Assembly: GCA_023228745.1 (NCBI GenBank)
Contig: JALOAP010000112.1
Location: forward strand, 1-8,465
Direction of reading: 5' to 3'
Origin: Dehalococcoidia bacterium
Lineage (GTDB): Bacteria > Chloroflexota > Dehalococcoidia > Tepidiformales > Tepidiformaceae
Length of the DNA stretch: 8,465 nt
The notes beneath the pieces are model-generated. The model was not told the origin of the DNA. It did no database searches and worked only from the letters and a program-made list of their open reading frames with translations. This document shows positions 1 through 6,155 of the stretch, one piece after another (positions within the stretch are counted from its first letter, which is position 1; the number at the start of each line of letters is the position of its first letter). The position numbers were made by a program, and so were the translations under genes.

Positions 1-38
1 GCCCGCACCCGTCGACAACCCCGCCCCGACTGCGGAAA

Positions 39-815
39 ATGCCGCCCATGCCCGGCACCGTCCTCTATGCGCGCGAGGGACACATCGCGACCATCACGTA
101 CAACCGGCCTGAGGCGCTGAACGCGATCAACGCCGAGTTGCGCGCCGGCCTCGACGCGGCCTGGGTGCGCTTTCGCGACGACGACGAGGCGTGGGTCGCC
201 ATCGTCACCGGTGCCGGCCGCGCCTTCAGTGCAGGAGCGGATATCCGCTCGCCTGCGGTGGCGACGGAGCACTCGTTCTGGGAAGTGCCCAGCCTGACCT
301 CGCTCGAAAACGGCCTCGAAGTGTGGAAGCCCACGATCGCCGCCGTGAATGGCTACTGCCTCGGGTTCGCGCTCACGCTCGTTGCTGCCTGCGACTTCGT
401 CATCGCCAGCGAACGCGCCGAGTTCGGGTTCCCCGAGGTACGCCTCGGCGTGCCTACCATCCAGGGAGCGGTGCGGATGCCGGGCCGAGTGGGCTGGCAA
501 AACGCGATGGAGCTGCTCCTCATTGGCGAGCGGATCGACGCAGCCCGGGCGAAGGAGATGGGGCTCGCGTGGAAGGTGGTGCCTCACGACCAGCTTATGG
601 ACGAAGCACGCGACCTCGCGGATCGTCTCTGCCGATCGGCGCCACTGGCAGTACGTGCGACGAAGGAGGTGGCCTGGCGCGGCCAGCGAGGATCGTGGGT
701 TGACGCGATCCGGTTTGGCGAAACGATGCGCCGAGTCGCGGGGGCCACAGACGACGCACGCGAAGGCATGACCGCAGCACGCGACCGGCGCGAGCCGGAA
801 TGGAAGTCGCGCTAG
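39..815 (+). CDS. Enoyl-CoA hydratase/isomerase family protein (crotonase fold)
   Basis: A 258-residue protein of normal crotonase length. These cytoplasmic enzymes bind acyl-CoA thioesters and stabilise an enolate in an oxyanion hole; most hydrate 2-enoyl-CoA in beta-oxidation, others isomerise, dehydrate or hydrolyse. Visible hallmarks: NRPEALNAI (22-30), the CoA/oxyanion segment FSAGADI (63-69), AAVNGYCLG (101-109), and FGFPEVRLG (129-137). Aligned by eye to rat mitochondrial hydratase, Glu164 is kept as Glu133, but the Glu144 position is Thr113 and the oxyanion Gly141 position is Phe110. A standard hydratase mechanism is therefore doubtful, and the substrate cannot be named. Start: ATG at 39, with a second in-frame ATG at 48; neither has a strong ribosome site and only 38 bases lie upstream. 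The next gene is on the same strand after about 180 bases, so co-transcription is uncertain. The fold assignment is secure; the reaction is not. Confidence 0.9.
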   Translation: MPPMPGTVLYAREGHIATITYNRPEALNAINAELRAGLDAAWVRFRDDDEAWVAIVTGAGRAFSAGADIRSPAVATEHSFWEVPSLTSLENGLEVWKPTIAAVNGYCLGFALTLVAACDFVIASERAEFGFPEVRLGVPTIQGAVRMPGRVGWQNAMELLLIGERIDAARAKEMGLAWKVVPHDQLMDEARDLADRLCRSAPLAVRATKEVAWRGQRGSWVDAIRFGETMRRVAGATDDAREGMTAARDRREPEWKSR

Positions 816-865
816 GACCTATCGATCCACCGTCGCGGCTAGTGCGTCCTTCTCTATAGTGTGCA

Positions 866-937
866 GGACGCGAGCAGGCGATGCCCGGATGCATTTTCGG
901 CGTGCCGCCCACCCCCTGCGGACGCGAGCCTGCTCGC
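866..937. repeat. Short direct and inverted repeats in the leader of the LLM gene
   Basis: The gap 816-993 contains no convincing gene. The 10-mer ggacgcgagc occurs at 866-875 and again at 920-929. Separately, gcgagcaggc (870-879) is the exact reverse complement of gcctgctcgc (928-937), so the RNA could form a 10-bp stem over a 48-base loop. This could be a leader structure or a spaced regulatory site, or simply chance in GC-rich DNA. An AT-rich patch at 966-976 (tatttatt core) lies just upstream of the ribosome site and could hold a -10 element, but no matching -35 is visible. Confidence 0.3.
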
Positions 938-983
938 CCGGGCCAAGGCCGATCGGCGGCCCCGCATTTATTTATTCGAAACC

Positions 984-988
984 GGAGG
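984..988 (+). promoter_or_regulatory. Ribosome binding site of the LLM oxidoreductase gene
   Basis: GGAGG, 5 bases before ATG 994. It decides the start in favour of 994 over the upstream in-frame GTG at 859. Confidence 0.8.
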
Positions 989-993
989 CACGA

Positions 994-1998
994 ATGTTCG
1001 AAAAGCGATTGGCACTGTCGGTGCCGTATGAATTCCCGCTTGGCGACCACGGCACGCTTGCCCGCGAGATGCAGCAACTCGGCTACAAGGACGCGTGGTC
1101 CTACGAAGTCGACGGTGGGGACTGCTTCGCGCCCCTCGCTGTCGTGGCTCAGGCGTGCGACATGCGTGTCGGTACGGCCATCGCCAACGTCTACACTCGT
1201 GGCCCGGCAACGCTCGCACAGTCGGCCGCGTCGATAGCGGAACTGGCGCCCGGGCGGTTCATCCTCGGCATCGGCTCGGGTTCGAAACCCATCGTCCAGG
1301 GCTGGAACAATATCCCGTTCACCAAGCCAGCAACGCGGGTGAAGGAAATGGTGCTGTTCCTGCGCCAGGCACTGGCGGGTGAACGTGTCGTCTTCGATGG
1401 CACGACCTTCAAGGTCGACGGCTTCCGGCTCAGCCGGCCGCCCCGGCAAGAGGTGCCGATCCATGTTGCGGCGCTCCGTGAGGGCATGCTCAAAGTCGCC
1501 GGGCAGGTGGCGGATGGCGTCTGCCTGAACTGGCTCTCCGCGGAGGACGTGAAACAGTCGGTCGCCGTCGTTCGCAAGGCAGCGGAAGAGGCCGGCCGAG
1601 ACCCAGCGTCAATCGAAATCACGGCCCGGTTGATGGTCAATATCGATGAGCCCGGGCCCGAGACGGAGAACGTGATCCGCCGCCTGATTGCCGCATACCT
1701 GAACGTGCCCACCTACCGGGAATTCCACGAATGGCTGGGACGCACCCCGCAGCTACAGGGCATGTGGAGTGCCTGGGCAGAGGGCGACCGCAAGGCAGCG
1801 CTCGCGGCCATCCCCTCGCAGACCATGGATGACCTGATCGTGAAGGGCCACGCCCAGGAGCGCCGCGAGCACGTGCAGCGCTACCTCGATGCCGGCATCG
1901 ATACCGCCTTTTTCTCGTTCTCCTCGAGCGAGCGGGATCCGAAGAAGCGTGCCGAAGCCGTGATGCAGGCCCTGCGAGACCACGCGCCCCGGCAGTAA
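994..1998 (+). CDS. LLM-class flavin/F420-dependent oxidoreductase
   Basis: A 334-residue protein of the bacterial luciferase-like monooxygenase superfamily (TIM barrel). It is most like the subgroup annotated as F420-dependent (methylene-tetrahydromethanopterin reductase/MSMEG-type), which transfers hydride between coenzyme F420 and diverse substrates; FMN use cannot be excluded. Family marks: an N-terminal strand followed by LGYKDAWSYEVD (29-40), the glycine-rich APGRFILGIGSGS (85-97), RVKEMVLFLRQALAGE (115-130), and PIHVAALREGMLKVAGQVAD (155-174), followed by GVCLNWL. The C-terminal half has the usual helical insertion. Start: ATG 994 is preceded by GGAGG at 984-988 with 5-base spacing. 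The reading frame runs back to a GTG at 859, but those 45 codons are Arg/Pro-rich, unlike the family, and have no ribosome site. It follows the crotonase-family gene on the same strand, a frequent pairing in catabolic regions. Substrate unknown. Confidence 0.9.
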   Translation: MFEKRLALSVPYEFPLGDHGTLAREMQQLGYKDAWSYEVDGGDCFAPLAVVAQACDMRVGTAIANVYTRGPATLAQSAASIAELAPGRFILGIGSGSKPIVQGWNNIPFTKPATRVKEMVLFLRQALAGERVVFDGTTFKVDGFRLSRPPRQEVPIHVAALREGMLKVAGQVADGVCLNWLSAEDVKQSVAVVRKAAEEAGRDPASIEITARLMVNIDEPGPETENVIRRLIAAYLNVPTYREFHEWLGRTPQLQGMWSAWAEGDRKAALAAIPSQTMDDLIVKGHAQERREHVQRYLDAGIDTAFFSFSSSERDPKKRAEAVMQALRDHAPRQ

Positions 1999-2011
1999 CC
2001 TCGCACCGCCG

Positions 2012-2024
2012 GACAGCAGCTGTC
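2012..2024. repeat. Short palindrome gacagc-a-gctgtc
   Basis: Two perfect 6-base arms around a single central base, just after the LLM gene stop. It has the shape of a protein-binding half-site pair but no adjacent promoter is evident, so chance is a real possibility. Confidence 0.25.
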
Positions 2025-2036
2025 GCACCTTCCAGG

Positions 2037-2069
2037 CAGGCTCGGTTCCGAGTGGCGGGACCGAGCCTG
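2037..2069 (+). terminator. Stem-loop terminator after the LLM oxidoreductase gene
   Basis: A perfect 10-bp stem: caggctcggt (2037-2046) pairs with accgagcctg (2060-2069) over a 13-base loop, with two further possible G-U pairs outside. It lies 39 bases after the stop codon. Only a short, broken T stretch follows, so it is a probable rather than textbook rho-independent terminator. Confidence 0.6.
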
Positions 2070-2098
2070 TTGGCGCGCCGTCTGGGAAGATGCTCGCG

Positions 2099-2185
2099 AT
2101 GAACGGTAAGTGGATCGTGGCAATCATCGTGGGCGGAAGTATCGCGCTCGTGCTCTTCTTCCAGTTGCTCAGTCTTTTCACGTAG
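2099..2185 (+). CDS. Possible small single-pass membrane protein (28 aa)
   Basis: A micro-ORF in the gap between the LLM gene and the secreted-protein gene. It encodes 28 residues: a polar start MNGKW, then an uninterrupted hydrophobic stretch (residues 6-27, beginning IVAIIVGGSIALVLFF) long enough to span a membrane once. GGGAAG at 2084-2089 lies 9 bases before ATG 2099. An in-frame ATG at 2090 would give 31 residues but sits directly against that site. The ORF lies downstream of the stem-loop at 2037-2069, and no clear promoter lies between, so expression would need read-through or a weak local promoter. I recognise no family. The clean membrane-span composition and the Shine-Dalgarno-like site argue for a real gene; the short length and lack of context argue against. 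Confidence 0.4.
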   Translation: MNGKWIVAIIVGGSIALVLFFQLLSLFT

Positions 2186-2294
2186 GCCCGGCAACGGACG
2201 GTCAAGAAGTTACAGTGCGTTTACAAGAGGCTATCCTTCGCGGAAGGCCCACGCGTTGACCGAACGTGGTGGTAACACGACACTGCGATGCAAT

Positions 2295-2300
2295 GAGGAG
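2295..2300 (+). promoter_or_regulatory. Ribosome binding site of the secreted repeat protein gene
   Basis: GAGGAG, 7 bases before ATG 2308. It selects 2308 over the in-frame GTG at 2266 and the ATG at 2293, which overlaps this site. Starting at 2308 also places the signal peptide at the very N-terminus. The preceding 100 bases hold TTTACA (2220-2225) and TTGACC (2256-2261), both like -35 boxes, but neither has a convincing -10 at the right spacing. Confidence 0.7.
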
Positions 2301-2307
2301 AGTATCC

Positions 2308-3897
2308 ATGGAGCGAGTGCGAATTCGACCCCTTGCCATCGCCGCGGCCGTTGGCGCGCTGCTGCTTGCAGCCTTCGTCCTTTCGACGGACGCCGACGCG
2401 AGCGGCCGCCAGGTATCCCTGGTGCCGCAAAAGCTGCCGTACACCAAGGTCATGCCCGCCCTCCTGCCGAATAGCAAGGAGAACACGAGCGTCATCGCGC
2501 AGAACGACGGCAACACCGCCGCAACCATTGCGCTCGACGTCTACACGCCGGCGGGTGTGCTCATTCCGCAGGCGAGCAAGGTCGAAGCCGGTGTCCCCGC
2601 TGGTGGTACACGCACGTTTGCCCAGGCATACAACGGCGGCCTCACGCCCGGATTCCGTGGCGTTGGTGTGCTCTCCAGTGACCAGCCCCTGAACGCCCTC
2701 CTCGTCCGCGACATTGAAGACGCGGGCACGCGCAAGAAGTCGTATTCCGTGCACAACGCCTATGCGACTGGCGCGAACAAGGTCTCGCTTCCATACCTCT
2801 CCAACCAGCTCAACGGGATCTACAACACCCGCTTCGCGATCGCCAATACCGGCAGTTCCACTGCCTGCGTGACGGTCCAGTACGCCTACGTTGGCGGCGG
2901 TGGCTTCACCGACAACGGCCCTGGCGGCGGTGGCTGCGCCAGCGGTTACCCGGTGCCGGTAAACGGCCAGATCGCGTTCGGCCCCCACTCCGTGCCGGCC
3001 GAGGGCACGACCGCAATGCCAGCCGCGACCGTGGGCAAGTTCATGGCCGCGACGGTGACCTCTACCGGCTCGCCGGTGACCGTGGCCGTTGACGCCTACC
3101 TGCAGTCCGGGCTCCGCAAGCTTGCCTCCTACGACGGCTTCGTTGTGGGTGAAGGCGATGTGGCGACCGACGACATCGGCAAGGTCATCTCCATTCCGCT
3201 CGCCATCAAGACCGGCGGCTACTACTCCCAGATCCTGCTCTCGAACCCGAACAATGTGGCTGTGACCGCCACAATCGTCTACCGCGATGGCACAAGCGGG
3301 CAGACGTATACGGTGACGCGCCAGGTCCCCGCGAACGGTACGGCGAACAGCTCGGTGTACGACGCTGACAGCCCCGTTCCGGAGGGCTTTGTGGGCGCCG
3401 CAACGGTGACCGCGAACCAGCCGATCGCCGCCGTGCTGTTCCGCTCGAAGATGACCGGCCCCGGCACCTTCGTCGACCAGGACCTGTACACGGCAGTCAG
3501 TGGCGTGCCTGTGGACCGCGCGACCAACACCGTGAAGCTGCCGCTTATCTTCCGCCACATGTACAAGGCCGGCGCGGCCTATGGCTACAACACCTGGGTC
3601 AGCGTGGCAGTCGCCGATGGCGGTACCGCGAATCTGACGCTGACCACGGTCACGGACACCAGCAGCACGCCTGCTTCGTGTGGCGCGGCGCCGCAGTACA
3701 CCACCACCAAAACGATCACTGGCTCGTTCGTCTTCTACCAGATTCAGAACACCGACAACGGCCTCGGTGCGAACCCGAACTGCCTCTGGGGTGGCATGAC
3801 GATCACCAGCGACAAGCCGATTATTGCCATCTCGAACTCGACCAACGACCTGCGCCAGGGCGACAACGACGGCCTCTACAACGCCTTCGCTCGCTAG
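2308..3897 (+). CDS. Secreted protein of four tandem beta-rich modules
   Basis: A 529-residue exported protein with no function I can name. N-terminus: positive ERVRIR, hydrophobic core (8-25), then a likely signal peptidase I site ADA|S after residue 31. There is no lipobox, LPXTG motif or C-terminal membrane helix, so it is probably released or held non-covalently. The mature part divides into four related segments at about 48-135, 158-265, 292-380 and 408-510. Each opens with a strand ending in a hydrophobic-Pro-Leu-like patch, continues with an N-T/S-rich strand pair of the type (x)NxGxTAAxxxxxVY, and closes with G-(A/V)-x-T-x-(S/A)-(D/N)-x-P before a hydrophobic strand (examples GVLSSDQP 120-127, ATVTANQP 365-372, MTITSDKP 497-504). 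The pattern suggests Ig-like/beta-sandwich modules. Cysteines occur only in modules two (C187, C210) and four (C458, C492), suggesting one disulfide each. Probable envelope, adhesion or surface-layer role, by inference only. Ends in a strong hairpin. Confidence 0.85.
   Translation: MERVRIRPLAIAAAVGALLLAAFVLSTDADASGRQVSLVPQKLPYTKVMPALLPNSKENTSVIAQNDGNTAATIALDVYTPAGVLIPQASKVEAGVPAGGTRTFAQAYNGGLTPGFRGVGVLSSDQPLNALLVRDIEDAGTRKKSYSVHNAYATGANKVSLPYLSNQLNGIYNTRFAIANTGSSTACVTVQYAYVGGGGFTDNGPGGGGCASGYPVPVNGQIAFGPHSVPAEGTTAMPAATVGKFMAATVTSTGSPVTVAVDAYLQSGLRKLASYDGFVVGEGDVATDDIGKVISIPLAIKTGGYYSQILLSNPNNVAVTATIVYRDGTSGQTYTVTRQVPANGTANSSVYDADSPVPEGFVGAATVTANQPIAAVLFRSKMTGPGTFVDQDLYTAVSGVPVDRATNTVKLPLIFRHMYKAGAAYGYNTWVSVAVADGGTANLTLTTVTDTSSTPASCGAAPQYTTTKTITGSFVFYQIQNTDNGLGANPNCLWGGMTITSDKPIIAISNSTNDLRQGDNDGLYNAFAR
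2892..2935 (+). repeat. In-frame 14-base direct repeat encoding a Gly4 linker twice
   Basis: The 14-mer tggcggcggtggct occurs at 2892-2905 and 2922-2935, exactly 30 bases (10 codons) apart. It encodes Gly-Gly-Gly-Gly at residues 196-199 and 206-209, in a flexible loop of the second module of the secreted protein. A short local duplication is the simplest origin. Such a loop is a candidate site of length variation between strains. Confidence 0.6.
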
Positions 3898-3920
3898 GCA
3901 CCACTGGTAGCGCATCGACC

Positions 3921-3949
3921 CGAAGGGCGGCCACTTTGGCCGCCCTTCG
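3921..3949 (+). terminator. Strong hairpin terminator after the secreted repeat protein gene
   Basis: A perfect 12-bp GC-rich stem (cgaagggcggcc at 3921-3932, ggccgcccttcg at 3938-3949) with a 5-base loop acttt, 23 bases after the stop codon. No run of T follows, but the stem is the strongest in the window. It separates the secreted-protein gene from the flippase gene, so the latter probably has its own promoter. Confidence 0.75.
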
Positions 3950-3998
3950 TCGTTGCTCGCCCCGGACACGTTGCGCCTTCGCAGGGTGGCGGCCCGAA

Positions 3999-4011
3999 CC
4001 GTTTATAACGG
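3999..4011 (+). promoter_or_regulatory. Candidate -10 element inside a palindrome, upstream of the flippase gene
   Basis: The short gap between the hairpin terminator and the flippase gene contains TATAAC (4004-4009), a good -10 match, within the interrupted palindrome ccgtt-tat-aacgg (3999-4011). No -35 match lies at the usual distance. If used, transcription would begin about 10 bases before ATG 4026. A repressor bound to the palindrome would block the promoter. Confidence 0.35.
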
Positions 4012-4025
4012 CGGGGTGCCGTAGC

Positions 4026-5339
4026 ATGGCGACGATGTCCATTGCGTACGGCGGCATCATTGCCTTCCTTTTCCGCGGGCTGAATGCGGTGGTGGCCTTC
4101 GCCACCGTCGTCCTCGTCGAACGGACCAGCGACTTCGGTGCGTTCGGCCTCGGCATCATCGTTGTTGGCATCGTGAACGCCGCCGGCAACGGGATGACGG
4201 CCGCTGCCGCATACCAGGTGGCGAACCAGGGCCAGGCGCCCGGGAAAACGTTGCTCAGCGGCCTGCTCCCCATGAGCACCGTGAGCGTCCTCGGCATCTT
4301 CGCCGGGCTCGTCGCTGGCTCCGCCCTTTCGGGAGACGTGGCGGCAGCCGCGGTGCCGGTCGCCGTTGCGGGCGCCGCGCTCGTCCTGAACGGGGTCATC
4401 ACCGGCGTATTTCTCGGCCGCGGCGCATTCATCCGCTACAACGTGGCGCTCGTTGCCCCGCCGTTCCTTTCGCTCTGTGCCATCGCATTCACCGTCTTCG
4501 TGCTCGACCAGCGGACTGGCGAAGCGGCGCTAGGCGCTTATGCGGTGGGGCAGTGGTTAGCCCTGGGTGCAGCGCTGCTCTATGGCCAACGGCTGTTCGA
4601 AGGCTCCCTCCGGTTCAGCCTGCCGCTCTCGGGGACGATGGTCCGCTTCGCGCTCAGCGCGTCACTTTCCGGCGTCGTCTCGTTCCTCGGCTACCGGGGC
4701 GACCAGTTTGTCGTGGCCGGCTTCGAAGGCAAAGCGGGCGTCGAGACCTACCTGCTCGCGGTTGTCGTGGCAGAGTCCGTCTGGCAGGTGAGCGGCTCGC
4801 TCTCGCTGGCCACCTACACGCGAATTGGCGCTGCCTCGCGCGAAGAAGCGGCATTGCTCACGACCCGCGTCATGCGCCACACGCTGCTCCTTCTGGCAGT
4901 CGTCTGCACCGGCCTCTTCCTGGTGGCCGACCTCATCGAACGCTGGGTGTTCTCCAGCGCCGCAATGGCCACCCCCCTGCGCGTGCTGCTTCCCGGCGTG
5001 CTCATCTACAGCCTGGGGGCATCGTTGTCGGCGTTCTACACCTACCAGCGCGGTCTCCCATGGGTAGCGGCGTTCATCGCGGCCATGGCCCTGGCCATCA
5101 ACATCGCGCTCGCGTTCGTGTTCATCCCGGGGCTGGGGGTCGAAGGTGCGGCACTTGCGAAGTCTGTGGGCTACGCAGTGGCGATCGCAGCTGGACTGGT
5201 GATGTTCGTGCGCCAGGAGCGCGTCCCCGTTTCGCAACTCTTCCGCTTCGGCCGCGATGACGTCGAAGACTACCGTGTGCTGCTGCAGCGGCTGCGAGAC
5301 CTTTTGCGGACGCCTGCACGGACGGCGCCGCTACCCTGA
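4026..5339 (+). CDS. Polysaccharide/oligosaccharide flippase-like membrane protein (MOP superfamily)
   Basis: A 437-residue integral membrane protein with about 12 hydrophobic helices (roughly 9-30, 38-58, 78-100, 108-130, 140-160, 170-188, 205-221, 238-262, 284-302, 317-338, 345-367, 376-395), the topology of Wzx/MurJ/MATE-type MOP exporters. Family-like features: GLNAVVAFATVVLVER in the first helix; YRGDQFVVAGFEGKAGVETY (223-242), with an Arg-Asp pair typical of Wzx-type proteins near helix 7; and FIPGLGVEGAALAKSVGYAV (366-385), a classic signature before the last helix. A charged cytoplasmic tail follows. Likely role: flipping a lipid-linked sugar across the membrane for envelope polysaccharide or glycosylation. 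No glycosyltransferase or polymerase lies nearby, so the substrate is unknown. Start: ATG 4026, with GGGG at 4013-4016; ATG 4035 is an alternative. The reading frame extends back to 3678, but that part overlaps the previous gene and its terminator. Confidence 0.85.
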   Translation: MATMSIAYGGIIAFLFRGLNAVVAFATVVLVERTSDFGAFGLGIIVVGIVNAAGNGMTAAAAYQVANQGQAPGKTLLSGLLPMSTVSVLGIFAGLVAGSALSGDVAAAAVPVAVAGAALVLNGVITGVFLGRGAFIRYNVALVAPPFLSLCAIAFTVFVLDQRTGEAALGAYAVGQWLALGAALLYGQRLFEGSLRFSLPLSGTMVRFALSASLSGVVSFLGYRGDQFVVAGFEGKAGVETYLLAVVVAESVWQVSGSLSLATYTRIGAASREEAALLTTRVMRHTLLLLAVVCTGLFLVADLIERWVFSSAAMATPLRVLLPGVLIYSLGASLSAFYTYQRGLPWVAAFIAAMALAINIALAFVFIPGLGVEGAALAKSVGYAVAIAAGLVMFVRQERVPVSQLFRFGRDDVEDYRVLLQRLRDLLRTPARTAPLP

Positions 5340-6155
5340 GGCGACGTTCGCTTCCCGCTCGGGCGCGAAGCCGCAAAGCTCCGGGGCGGGCCGTGGCAGG
5401 GGTACCGGGAGCCCGGTAATGGGGTCTTCGATGACCATCATCGGAGCGCCAAACACCTGCTCCAGCCCGCGGGGTTCGAAGACCTCGTGCGGCGGGCCGT
5501 CGAACTGTACCCGTCCATCGCGCATGGCGATGACCCGATCCGCGAACCGCGCCGTGAGCACAAGGTCGTGGAGCACAGCCACGACGGTCATCCCATCGTG
5601 GTTCAGCCGCCGGAGCAGGTGCATTACTTCGACCTGGTGGTGGATGTCGAGGAAGCTTGTGGGCTCGTCGAGCAGGAGCACCTGTGGCTGCTGCGCGAGC
5701 GCAAGGGCTATCCACGCCCGCTGACGTTCGCCACCGGAGAGGTGGCCAATCGGCCGGTCCGCGAACCTGGTGACATCCGAGGCGTCCATCGCCCATTCGA
5801 CGGCGTCGAAGTCCTTCGCGGTCGCCCGCTGGAGCACGCCCTGGTGCGGGTAGCGCCCGCGCCAAACGAGCTCCCGCACGGAGAGGTCGAGCCCCGCACT
5901 GGGCGACTGGGGGAGGATTGCCAGCGTGCGTGCAACCGCGCGCGACGGCATGCGGTGGATGTCATTTTCTCCGAGCAGCACCTGGCCGCTTATCGGCCGA
6001 TGCAGCCGGGCCATCCCGCGCAGGAGGGTGCTCTTGCCGCTGCCGTTCGGGCCGATGATCGCCACCATTTCACCCGCATCGATCTCCAGCGAGACGCCGT
6101 TGACCACGGGCGTGGCATCGTAGCCGAGGGTGAGGTCGTGGACAGTGAGCTTCAT
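5331..6155 (-). CDS. ABC transporter ATP-binding protein, iron-siderophore/heme/B12 family
   Basis: A 274-residue nucleotide-binding subunit of a class III (FecE/FhuC/BtuD-type) importer, peripheral on the inner face of the membrane. All catalytic motifs are present: Walker A GPNGSGKST (35-43), Q-loop Gln83 in LPQ, ABC signature LSGGERQRA (139-147), Walker B VLLLDEPTS (159-167) with D-loop SFLD, and switch histidine His196 in VLHD. IHHQVEVMHLLRRLNHDGMT (171-190) is typical of the FecE/FhuC subgroup. The C-terminal tail (about 240-274) is Pro-rich and variable. It is the third gene of the operon: its ATG shares one base with the permease stop (TGATG), so translation is probably coupled. Its TAG stop lies inside the last codons of the convergent flippase gene (9-base overlap). 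It could in principle serve other permeases of the same family. Confidence 0.95.
   Translation of the reverse strand: MKLTVHDLTLGYDATPVVNGVSLEIDAGEMVAIIGPNGSGKSTLLRGMARLHRPISGQVLLGENDIHRMPSRAVARTLAILPQSPSAGLDLSVRELVWRGRYPHQGVLQRATAKDFDAVEWAMDASDVTRFADRPIGHLSGGERQRAWIALALAQQPQVLLLDEPTSFLDIHHQVEVMHLLRRLNHDGMTVVAVLHDLVLTARFADRVIAMRDGRVQFDGPPHEVFEPRGLEQVFGAPMMVIEDPITGLPVPLPRPAPELCGFAPEREANVASG

Noticed and set aside
859..993. N-terminal extension of the LLM oxidoreductase from a GTG
   Set aside because: The 45 extra residues are Arg/Pro-rich and unlike the family, and a good GGAGG precedes ATG 994.
595..1464. A 289-codon minus-strand open frame across the crotonase and LLM genes
   Set aside because: It spans two genes with clear family motifs on the plus strand, and its product is low-complexity Arg/Pro-rich, typical of GC-rich shadow frames.
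2221..3969. A 582-codon open frame on the minus strand, longer than the gene it opposes
   Set aside because: It is antisense to the secreted repeat protein. Its product is Arg/Gly/Val/His-rich with no domain motif and no ribosome site. The plus-strand gene has a signal peptide, ribosome site, internal repeats and terminator.
3678..4025. N-terminal extension of the flippase upstream of ATG 4026
   Set aside because: It would overlap the end of the secreted-protein gene and run through its terminator. The residues are polar and Arg-rich, and the first transmembrane helix begins right after 4026.
5122..5865. A 247-codon minus-strand open frame overlapping the flippase and ATPase ends
   Set aside because: It is out of frame with the ATPase, which holds all Walker and signature motifs. 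The product is Arg/Ala/Pro-rich with no motif.
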